22,736 nt of DNA, taken from NCBI GenBank assembly GCA_910586955.1, contig CAJUMM010000046.1, positions 1 through 22,736 of the forward strand, given 5' to 3'. A model generated the notes under the pieces. The model worked only from the letters and a program-made list of their open reading frames with translations, did no database searches and was not told the origin of the DNA. Position 1 is the stretch's first letter. Each line of letters opens with the position of its first letter. This document shows positions 1 to 8,300 of this stretch, piece after piece. The translations under genes and the position numbers were made by a program. Origin of the DNA: an uncultured Lachnospiraceae bacterium. GTDB taxonomy: Bacteria > Bacillota > Clostridia > Lachnospirales > Lachnospiraceae.

Positions 1-49
1 ACCCAAATAATTGAAAATTATCCAACATTTTTAAACCGATAATAAATAA

Positions 50-976
50 TTATCCCCCATTCACCCTCATAAAGTTCCGCGGATGCCGATGAACCAAAAT
101 ATCCTTCTGCTTCCCACAGGACACATGAGTATAAATCTCTGTCGTACTGATAGAGCTGTGCCCCAGCATTTTTTGGATATACCGGATATCCACGTCCTGT
201 TCCAGAAGCAGGGTGGCGAAGGAGTGCCGGAACATGTGGGGCGTCAAATGCTGCTCAATACCGGCAAGCTTGGCGTAATGGGTGATCATATAGCGGACCG
301 ACTGAGCGGACAGTTTCCGCTGGAGCCTGTTTACGAAAAAATATCCGCAGGCGGCAATGTCGGGCTGGAATGCTTCCTGGTACAGGGAAAGGGCAGAGAG
401 AACCTCCGGATTGCCGATGTGCAGAATCCGTTCCTTTGCCCCCTTTCCGTAAATCAGGATGCTCTGGTTTTCGAAATCAATGTCCGAGGGTTTTAAGGAG
501 CATAACTCCGAGATCCGCATGCCTGTGGCAAAGAGAAGCTCCATGACGGCAATATCCCGGAGGCAGCACCGGAGCCGGTAAGGGGAATCGGCCAGCTCTT
601 TTTGGCGGTATAAGACGGAGAGGAAGGCCTGGATGGAGTGGAAGGGGATGGTTTTGGGCAGGAGTTTGGCTTCCCGGAAACGGATATCCAGTTTGGAAAA
701 CGGATTTTCGGTTAAGATTTCTCTGTATTCCATGTAATGGAAGAAAGCTTTCAGGCTTGCCAGTTTGCGTTTAACGGTTTTGGGTTTGTATTGACGGTGG
801 AGATAGGTGATGTATTTGTCGAGATTGTCTTTTGAGTAAAATTCAGAGATTTTTTTGAGATAATTTACATATTGGACCAGGTCAATCCGGTAGGCTTTCA
901 GGGTTTTGGCGTCCAGGCGTTTCCGGTATTTGCAGTACTCCAGGTAATCCACAATATAGTTATTTAACGTATTCAT
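50..976 (-). CDS. Tyrosine recombinase (XerC/XerD-like), 308 aa
   Basis: This is a site-specific recombinase that cuts and rejoins DNA through a tyrosine. The N-terminal SAM-like core-binding domain covers roughly residues 5-90. The catalytic domain follows, with all the usual residues visible: R154 in GMRIS, K178 in GKGAKER, H247 and R250 in the HMFRH box, H273 in LGHSS, and the nucleophile Y282 in EIYTHV. Its length is typical of XerC/D-type enzymes. The ATG at 974-976 is preceded on the minus strand by AAAGGAG. It lies divergently from a second recombinase (1174-2016), which sits beside an invertible promoter. Whether this enzyme acts on that switch, on another site beyond the left edge, or as a housekeeping Xer protein cannot be told from the window. 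The lack of a dif-like site and the pairing with a second recombinase favour a DNA-inversion role (inference). Confidence 0.93.
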   Translation of the reverse strand: MNTLNNYIVDYLEYCKYRKRLDAKTLKAYRIDLVQYVNYLKKISEFYSKDNLDKYITYLHRQYKPKTVKRKLASLKAFFHYMEYREILTENPFSKLDIRFREAKLLPKTIPFHSIQAFLSVLYRQKELADSPYRLRCCLRDIAVMELLFATGMRISELCSLKPSDIDFENQSILIYGKGAKERILHIGNPEVLSALSLYQEAFQPDIAACGYFFVNRLQRKLSAQSVRYMITHYAKLAGIEQHLTPHMFRHSFATLLLEQDVDIRYIQKMLGHSSISTTEIYTHVSCGKQKDILVHRHPRNFMRVNGG

Positions 977-1005
977 AGGCAGACACGCTCCTTTGTTTTT
1001 AAACC

Positions 1006-1034
1006 ATTATGGGGGGCCGTGCGGGGAATGTCCA
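1006..1034 (-). promoter_or_regulatory. Sigma-A promoter for the minus-strand recombinase
   Basis: Read on the minus strand, TGGACA (1029-1034) is followed after 17 bases by CATAAT (1006-1011). Each hexamer matches consensus at five of six positions. It lies about 30 bases upstream of the start codon of the recombinase at 50-976. Confidence 0.6.
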
Positions 1035-1073
1035 CAATTTTAAAGACAGTCCTCTGGTTTAGGCTTCTCTTCG

Positions 1074-1101
1074 TTGACTTTTTCCCGGTTGATGTTATAC
1101 T
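1074..1101 (+). promoter_or_regulatory. Sigma-A promoter for the switch-associated recombinase
   Basis: TTGACT (1074-1079) and TATACT (1096-1101) are separated by 16 bases. The expected transcript starts near 1108 and runs through a hairpin with a T run before the recombinase start at 1174. Confidence 0.65.
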
Positions 1102-1114
1102 AGATGGCAAAAGG

Positions 1115-1150
1115 AAAGGCTTCTGTCCCAAATGCGGCAGGAGCCTTTTT
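1115..1150 (+). terminator. Terminator-like hairpin in the recombinase leader (possible attenuator)
   Basis: AAAGGCTTCTG (1115-1125) pairs with CAGGAGCCTTT (1138-1148) in an 11-bp stem with one G-U pair and a 12-base loop. The T run ends at 1150. The structure lies between the promoter at 1074-1101 and the ribosome site at 1161-1167, so it would stop or reduce transcription of the recombinase 1174-2016 unless overcome. No alternative antiterminator pairing or leader peptide was identified. Confidence 0.55.
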
Positions 1151-1173
1151 GATGGAAATCAAGGAGGAAAGAG

Positions 1174-2016
1174 ATGAATCGCCAGATCACGGAAGAAAAC
1201 ATGCAGCGCTATCAGGAGTATTTGAAAGGAGAGGAGAAAAGCAGGGGAACCATAGAGAAATATATGCGGGATCTCCGGGCTTTTGCGGCCTGGCTGTCCG
1301 GACAGGAGGTCACAAAGGAATTGGCGGCACAGTGGAAAGCACATCTAACGGAAGAGAGCTATGCGCCCGTGACCGTAAATTCCATGCTGTCGGCGGTGAA
1401 CGGTTTTTTTAAATTTATGAAGTGGGGGGATCTGCGGGTAAAATTCCTGAAAATACAGAGGAAGATTTTCCGGGAGCCTTCCAAGGTTTTAAATCTGGAA
1501 GAATACCGGCGCCTGCTTCTTGAGGCCCGCGCCCAGGGGCAGGAGCGTCTTGCCCTTCTCATGGAGGCCATTTGCGGAACGGGAATCCGGATATCGGAGG
1601 TGAAGTACATTACCGTGGAGGCGGCCAGGGCCGGCAGGGCGGAGATTGCTTTAAAAAACAAAATCCGTGTCATCCTTCTCCCAGGGAAATTGTGCCGGAA
1701 ACTTCTGAAATATGCCAGGAAAACAAAAACCGCCTCCGGTGAGATCTTTCTTACCAGAAACGGGAAAAGCCTTTCAAGAAGACAGAGCTGGGCAGAGATG
1801 AAGCAGCTGTGCAGATATGCCGGAATCGAAGGGGGAAAAGTATTCCCTCATAACCTGCGGCATCTTTTTGCCAGAACCTTTTACCGGGCTTGCCAGGACA
1901 TTGTGGGTCTGGCAGATGTTTTGGGCCATAGCAGCATTGAGACAACCCGCCTTTATCTGCGCTCTACAGGGACAGAACACATCCGCCGGCTGGAAAGCCT
2001 GTGCCTGATCAGCTAG
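1174..2016 (+). CDS. Tyrosine recombinase, predicted DNA invertase of the adjacent switch, 280 aa
   Basis: An integrase-family recombinase with an N-terminal core-binding domain (about residues 5-90) and a full catalytic set: R139 in GTGIRIS, a lysine at K161 or K163, H226, R229 and H230 in the HNLRH box, H252 in LGHSS, and nucleophile Y261. It is slightly shorter than a typical XerD. The ATG at 1174 follows AAGGAGG (1161-1167). Its TAG stop (2014-2016) overlaps the first two bases of the left inverted site of the invertible segment, so the gene abuts the DNA it probably acts on. Known phase-variation recombinases commonly sit beside their target segment. Assigning this enzyme to the 2015-2306 switch is inference from position. 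Expression may be limited by the leader terminator at 1115-1150 and, in the present orientation, by antisense RNA from the promoter at 2085-2113. Confidence 0.92.
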   Translation: MNRQITEENMQRYQEYLKGEEKSRGTIEKYMRDLRAFAAWLSGQEVTKELAAQWKAHLTEESYAPVTVNSMLSAVNGFFKFMKWGDLRVKFLKIQRKIFREPSKVLNLEEYRRLLLEARAQGQERLALLMEAICGTGIRISEVKYITVEAARAGRAEIALKNKIRVILLPGKLCRKLLKYARKTKTASGEIFLTRNGKSLSRRQSWAEMKQLCRYAGIEGGKVFPHNLRHLFARTFYRACQDIVGLADVLGHSSIETTRLYLRSTGTEHIRRLESLCLIS

Positions 2017-2036
2017 ACAAAATTCACATTTTGTCT
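2015..2036 (+). repeat. Left inverted recombination site (IRL) of the invertible promoter
   Basis: This 22-bp site has arms AGACAAAAT and ATTTTGTCT around the centre TCAC. It is the exact reverse complement of the site at 2285-2306. Including one more outer base on each side the match is 23 bp. The arms are themselves perfect 9-bp inverted repeats, as expected for two recombinase monomers binding on either side of a crossover region. Only the central four bases give the site a direction. Confidence 0.88.
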
Positions 2037-2084
2037 GAAAGAGCCGGGCAAATTGTTGCGTTATAGCTCTGAAACGTTGTTAAA

Positions 2085-2113
2085 ATTATATCATACCCCT
2101 TCCGTAAACGCAA
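2085..2113 (-). promoter_or_regulatory. Invertible sigma-A promoter, currently pointing left
   Basis: On the minus strand TTGCGT (2108-2113) is followed after exactly 17 bases by a perfect TATAAT (2085-2090). A TG one base upstream of the -10 makes it an extended -10 promoter. Transcription would start near 2078 and proceed through IRL into the antisense strand of the recombinase gene. After inversion it would drive the surface-protein gene at 2342. Confidence 0.75.
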
Positions 2114-2284
2114 GGCGGAATCCTGTATTTCCCACAAAAATATCCCGGTCCGGTTTGCGGGTATCAAAATAAGAGACGCCTGTGAGATTTGGGAGCCGCC
2201 TTGGAGTTTCATAAATTCCATATGGAAAATAAAAGCATTATTTTCTTTTTTACCCCTTTTCTTCCGAAGAAAAATCTTAAGGAG

Positions 2285-2306
2285 AGACAAAATGTGAATT
2301 TTGTCT
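2285..2306 (-). repeat. Right inverted recombination site (IRR) of the invertible promoter
   Basis: Arms AGACAAAAT and ATTTTGTCT surround the centre GTGA, making this the exact reverse complement of the site at 2015-2036. It lies 35 bases before the surface-protein start codon, so in the ON state it would form a 9-bp stem-loop inside the leader RNA. Confidence 0.88.
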
Positions 2307-2341
2307 AAAAAGGGACGGCGGAAAGGGGAACAGGAAAGAAA

Positions 2342-5300
2342 ATGAAAGGAAAGCTCAGAAAAACTTTGATTCTGCTTTTGGCAGTATGTGTGTTTGCCTC
2401 AAACGGAAGCTTTGTCCAGGGGGCGGAGGGGAAGGCATTTCTGGAGAGCAAAGAGAGCGGCGAAGATGGGCCGGAGACAGAAGGAGACGCCGGAACAGAA
2501 ACCAGGGAAGAGGAAGTCAAAGAGGAATCGGCTTCCCCTCCAAAGGGGGAGACGGAGAATCCGGGAGTAACGGAAAAAGAAAATCCGGGAGAACAGAAAA
2601 ATCCGGAAGAACAGAAAAACCCAGAAGACATAGAGAATCCCAAAGAACCGGAGAAGGATTTTCTGGAGGAAGAAGATGCCGGCGGGATTTCCCCGGCCAG
2701 TGAAGAAGGGACGGAAGAGGAAGAGGTTTCTCCCGCCCCGGAGGAAGAAACAGGCAAGTACCTGGTATTTGAAGAAAACGAGGACGGCAGTTACCGGATG
2801 TCCAAATTTCTGTACCAGGCCGGCCAGTCCCCCTCAGAAGTGGAGGTGCCGGGAGAGTGGAAGGGAAAACCGGTTACGAAAATAGGAGACAGCGCATTTG
2901 CAGGAGCAGTAGACGTAAAAAAAGTAACTCTGCCGGAGAGCATTGCGGAGATCGGGGAAAAGGCCTTTTACAACCTGACCCTGCTTTCGGAGATCAACCT
3001 GCCGGAAGGCCTGGCAGGGATTGGAAACAGTGCCTTTGAGAATACCAGGAGTTTAACTCAAATCACACTTCCGGAAACTCTTGAGGAATTGGGAGAGCAG
3101 GCCTTTTACGGGAGCGGGCTTAAGGAAATTGCTATCCCTCCCCTGCTTTCGGTGATAAGCTCGTCTGCCTTCAGCGGCTGCAGCTGGTTAAAAACAGTTT
3201 CTTTCAGTGATAAGGGGAATTTAAGGGAAATACAGAACAGTGCTTTTTCCGGTGCGGCCCTCACTTCCGTGACGATACCGGAAGGGGTAACGGCCATTGG
3301 AAGCCATGCTTTTCGGGCGAATATCCAGTTAGGCGCTGTCATTCTGCCCCAGTCCCTGGAGAAGTTGTCTACCTATGCCTTCTTTAATATTAAAAAGGAT
3401 ACAACCATTCATGTCTTCGGAAACATAAAAGAGATAGAGGGAGGAGCCTTTGGAGGCGGGACGACTCTGATTATTGATTTGGAACCCGGAGCGATTGGAG
3501 GTCTTTTTGGAGCAGATAAGGTCATATGGACAGGGGGATCCAAGGAGAGCTGTTTTGTATTCGGAGAGGCCAAAGGCCTGATTACAGGACTTAAGGAGGC
3601 CGGACATGAGGGGTGTGAAAACCCTGGCTGGCATGAAGGGGAGGAATTGTTTGACCTTGTGATTCCGGCGCAGATTGGGGGAAGCGACGTAAGGAGAATC
3701 GACTACTCGGCGTTTGCCTATTGCAGGAGAATCAGAAGCGTGCGCTTTGAGGCCGGCAGCAAAGTGAGCAAACTGGAGACGGGAGTATTTTTGGGATGCA
3801 GCGGCATGACGGAAGTGCAGCTTCCGGACAGTATCCAGGAGCTTGGAGGCAGTATGTTTCAAGGCTGCAGCTCTCTGAAGAAGCTTATTATGCCGGACAG
3901 TGTCACCAAGATAGGAAGGTATGGGTTTGCAGGCTGTACTTCCCTGGAGTCTATTCATCTTTCCGAGAAGCTGACGAGCATTGAGTATTACGTTTTTCAG
4001 GGTTGTACCAGTTTGAAGGAGCTTGTGATCCCGGGAAGTGCCACATACTTTGGAGGCAATGTATTTACAAACTGTACTTCCCTGGAAAAGGTTATATTTG
4101 AAAAGGCAGCTACGGGCAAGGTCCCAAATCTAGACGGAGGATTCTTTTCTGGCGCAGAAAATCTGAAGCTTGTTGTGATGCCTTATCCAAAAGATACGGT
4201 TGCCAGAGCGCCTTGGGGAGCCCGGTATGCGGAGATCCGGTGGGAGGACGGAGAGAGCCCTGCGGATATTAAGATTATCGGCGACTGGCATTACAGTACA
4301 GGGACCAAAACTTTGATGAAGTATACCGGGGAAAAGTCAGGAGAGCGGTTTACCGTGCCGGCTGTGCTGACGGATGAGAAGGGACAGGAGTATCCGGTGA
4401 CGGGCTTGGGAGACAGCCTCTTTGAAGACGCTGGCGTTACGTTCAAAACGGTAGAGATTGAAGAGGGAATAGAGAAGATTGGAAACTCCGCTTTTAAAGG
4501 TTCCGGAATTGTAGATTTTATACTTCCCTCTACATTGCGCTCCATTGGACACAGTGCTTTTCGGGAATGCGGGAAGCTGAAGGAAATCGATCTTTCCCAC
4601 ACAGCGGTTACAAGTGTGCCTAACATGACATTTTACCATTGCTGGGCGATGGAAAGGGCAAACCTTAACGGGCCGCTTTTGAAGGAAATAGGGTCAAATG
4701 CTTTTGGCGGCAGCACCAAACTGGCGGAAGTGGAATTTCCTGCAGGGCTTGTGAAAATAGAAGATGCCGCATTTAACAGTACTCAGCTCACTTCTCTGGA
4801 TCTTCCGGACAGTGTAGAGACCATTGGCACGGCTTTTCAAAATATTTCTGCTTTAAAAGGAAGCATACGGTTGCCAAAGAATCTGAAATCCATCTCCATG
4901 GCTGCTTTCTCAGGCAGTAAAGGAATCACAGACTTTACAGTGCCCTTTAAGCGTGCGGAACGGCCGGACATATCAGCCAACGCACCTTTTGGCGTCCCCG
5001 GGGTGCCGGTATTTTTTGAAGGGGAGAAGCCTGTGATTAGCCATAAGGTGGGAGCGACGGCTAAGCCATTGGAAGAGCGGAAGATTACCCTGCACGCTGA
5101 AATGGAGGGAGAGCTTACCATTTCCGATATTCTGGACCGTGAGGGAAGGAGCATTCTTCCCTCCGGCTACAATCCGGCCAGGTCCGTGGACGCAGAGTAT
5201 GTGGTGACGGAAAACGGAACCTACACCTTTAAAATCCGCTCCCTGTACGGGGATGCCTCCTACGAAGTTGTGATTGATGATCTGGCCTCTTTTGTCTTTG

Positions 5301-8300
5301 AAACCAGAGCGGTGGAGCTTCCTCTGTCCCAGGCAGGACAGGTGACGGAGGAGCTGCTTCAGAGGGAGGGCGGTTTTTCCGCCAAGGCAGTCCGGGGGAA
5401 CGGGGAGGAAGAGCTGGAAGTTTCGGTTCCCCAGGGGGAGCTTGCGAAAGTCAATGCCATGAAAACCAGCGGAGACAGGACGGAGCTTACCTTGGAGGCC
5501 TTTTACCAGGATTCCTACGGGTTCTACACTCTGGAGACAAAGGTTCCCGTATCTCTGGCCGGGAGTTTTGACGTTTCCTTCCGGCTCCGGGAGGAGGATC
5601 GGGACTACGGAGAGCTTCTTGGAGATACCTCCCTGGCGGTATTAAGCAATCCGGGATCGATCCCGGCGGAGGCCGTTCCCGGATTCCGGGGCAGGGACGG
5701 GGGTGTATCCCTGACCGGCTGGTACAGCCAGGGGAGGAAAGTGGAAGATTTTGAAAAGGAAGTGATTACCGGTGACACGGTTTATGAGGCGGAGCTTCGC
5801 AGGGAAGGAAAGATAACACTCCATGCAGATCCGGCGAAAGGGACTTTCTCCTATGGAGGACAGGAAGTTTCGGAAGCTGAGTACACCCTTCAGGGAGAAG
5901 TGGGAACCGGGCTTTCGGAAATCCTTGTGGAGGCCGGGACTGGATACCGGTTTAAAGGCTGGAGCAGGGAGGAAGACGCCTGGAAGGAAGCGGATTTGAC
6001 GGCAGTGCGTATCCTGGAAGACAGTTACGATCAGCCGGTACATTACTATGCTTTTTATGAAGAAATCCCGGTGGAGATTGTCTTTACGGTCCAGCCCCAG
6101 GGAGGCAGCTATATCACCAAACAGCCCTCTCAGGAACTTTCCGTGTCCGTGGAGAGCCAGGAGGGAGTAACCTATACCTACCAGTGGTATGACGAGAATG
6201 GAAAGATTGAGGGGGCCCAGGAAGCTTTCCATAAGCCGGATACCGGCGTTCCCGGGGAAAGGACGTATTATGCGGAAGTCACCGGAATCATGGAAAATAC
6301 GGGCGTTACGAAATGCGTAACCAGCGGGACTGCCAAGGTGGAAGTCCGGAATCTCGCCATAGAAGTGGGGAGCAGTGACCACGGAGAAGTGGAACTGGGG
6401 CAGACAGAAGCGGCTTATGGGGATAGGATTTCCTTTACCGTCCATCCGGAGAGGGGCTACCGGAGGGAAACCGTGAAAGTATCCGGGAAAGAAAGCGGGG
6501 ATGTGTATGAAATTTCCGAGGAGAATGGCGTATACGGCGTTACGGCGGCTCTGGAAGATTTATCGGTGGAAGTATTCTATGAGGAAATTCCGGTAGAAAT
6601 CGCCTTTACTTCCCAGCCCCAGGGAGGCAGCTATATCACCAGGCAGCCTTCCCAGGAACTTTCCGTGTCTGTAGAGAGCCAGGAGGGAGTAACTTATACC
6701 TACCAGTGGTATGACGAGAAGGGAAAGATTGAGGGGGCGAAGGAAGCTTCTTATGAGCCGGATACCGGCGTTCCCGGGGAAAAGACCTATTACGCAGAAG
6801 TCACCGGAACCATGGAAAATACAGGCGTTACGAAATGTGTAACCAGCGAAAAGGCGGAGATTAAGGTCCGCAATCTTTCCATAGAAGCAGGGGAGAGTCA
6901 TCGGGGAAAAGTGGAATTAAGCCGGACAGAAGCGGCGTATGGGGATGAGATTACCTTTGCCGTCCATCCGGAAACCGGCTATCGCACAGGGACGGTAAAA
7001 GTACTGGGAAAAGAAAGCGGGGACTCCTATGAGATTTCCGAAAACCAAGGAATATACAGTCTGGAGGCAGGGCTGGAAGATCTATCCGTGGAAGTATCCT
7101 ACGAGGAAATTCCTGTTGAGATCACCTTTACTTCCCAGCCCCAGGGAGGCAGCTATATCACCAGGCAGCCCTCCCGGGAACTTTCGGTGTCTGTAGAGGG
7201 CCAGGAGGGAGTAACCTATACCTACCAGTGGTACGATGAGAAGGGAAAGATTGAGGGGGCGAAGACCCCTTCCTATCGCCCGGACACCGGCGTCCCGGGA
7301 AAGAGAACCTACTATGTGGAAGTCACCGGAACCATGGAAAATTCCGGTGTCACAGAAAGTGCGGCAAGCAGCAGCGCTCCGGTGGAAGTCCGGAACCTTT
7401 CTGTAGAAGCAGGAAGCAGTGATTATGGAAAAGTGGAGCTGGGCCGGACAGAGGCGGCTTATCAGGAGCAGATTGCCTTTACGGTCCTCCCGGAGACGGG
7501 TTATAGGCCAGATATGGTAAAGGTGGTGGGGAAAGAAAGCGGAAAGGAATATCCCCTTACGGAAGAAAAGGGAAGCTGCTTTGTAACTGCCGGGCTGGAA
7601 GACCTGCGGATAGAGGTATCTTACAGGGAAATCCCGGTGGAAATCACTTTTACTTCCCAGCCCCAGGGAGGCAGCTATATCACCAGGCAGCCTTCCCAGG
7701 AACTGTCGGTGTCTGTAGAGAGCCAGGAGGGAGTAACCTATACCTATCAGTGGTACGACGGGAAGGGAAAGATAGATGGGGCCCAGGAAGCTTTCTATGA
7801 GCCGGATACCGGCGTTCCCGGGGAAAGGACCTATTACGCAGAAGTCACCGGAGTCATGGAAAATACGGGAGTTACAAAATGCGTAACCAGCGAAGAGGCG
7901 GAGATTAAGGTCCGCAATCTTTCCATAGAAGCGGGAAACACAGAGCACGGAACCGTGCTTCTGGATCAGACAGAAGCGGTGTATGAAGATGAGATTACCT
8001 TTACCGTCCGCCCGGAGACCGGTTATGTGCTCCATACCGTGAAGGCAGTGGGAAAAGACAGCGGAAAGGAGTATGGGCTTTCGGAAGAGAAAGGCACATA
8101 CAGCACGATTGCGGAGCTGGAGGATCTGGTTATTGAGGCGTCCTTTGCAAAGCAGGGCACACCCCCGGAAGCAGGCGACCGGCCGTCTTCATCAGGCGGG
8201 GGAAATCATACGGGGGGAGGCCAGACAGGCGGAGGAGATGGCCAGGGAGGAACTCCTGGGGCGTCCCAGGAGCCGGGCATGGCTGCTCCCTTACAGACCG

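Larger units (their letters stand above)
2015..2306. other. Predicted invertible promoter segment (phase-variation switch)
   Basis: Two identical sites in inverted orientation enclose 248 bases (2037-2284) between a tyrosine recombinase gene and a large surface-protein gene. The segment is AT-rich with no convincing gene. It contains one near-consensus promoter, pointing left in this assembly, plus a 12-bp palindrome TTCCATATGGAA (2216-2227) and two AT-rich hairpins (2225-2245 and about 2258-2274). No good rightward promoter was found. Flipping the segment would place the promoter at about 2208-2236 on the plus strand, with a start near 2243 and a leader of about 100 bases before the surface-protein ATG. 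The orientation shown is therefore predicted OFF for the surface protein. The whole 2017-2341 gap is accounted for by this element and the short leader after it. Confidence 0.82.

Noticed and set aside
2024..2290. 88-codon minus-strand reading frame filling the invertible segment
   Set aside because: It starts at TTG inside IRR without a ribosome site and ends in IRL. The composition looks non-coding, and the promoter explains the segment better.
2015..2306. Inverted sites considered as transposon ends or prophage att sites
   Set aside because: There is no transposase or cargo inside 248 bases, and phage att sites would be direct repeats. A promoter inside inverted sites next to a recombinase fits an inversion switch.
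5642..8035. Several long minus-strand frames with repeated sequence opposite the surface protein
   Set aside because: They mirror the 522-bp repeats of the plus-strand gene and have no ribosome sites or recognisable domains.
6059..8146. Periodic repeats considered as a CRISPR-like array
   Set aside because: The period is 522 bp, the repeats are coding and in frame, and there are no short repeat-spacer units or cas genes.
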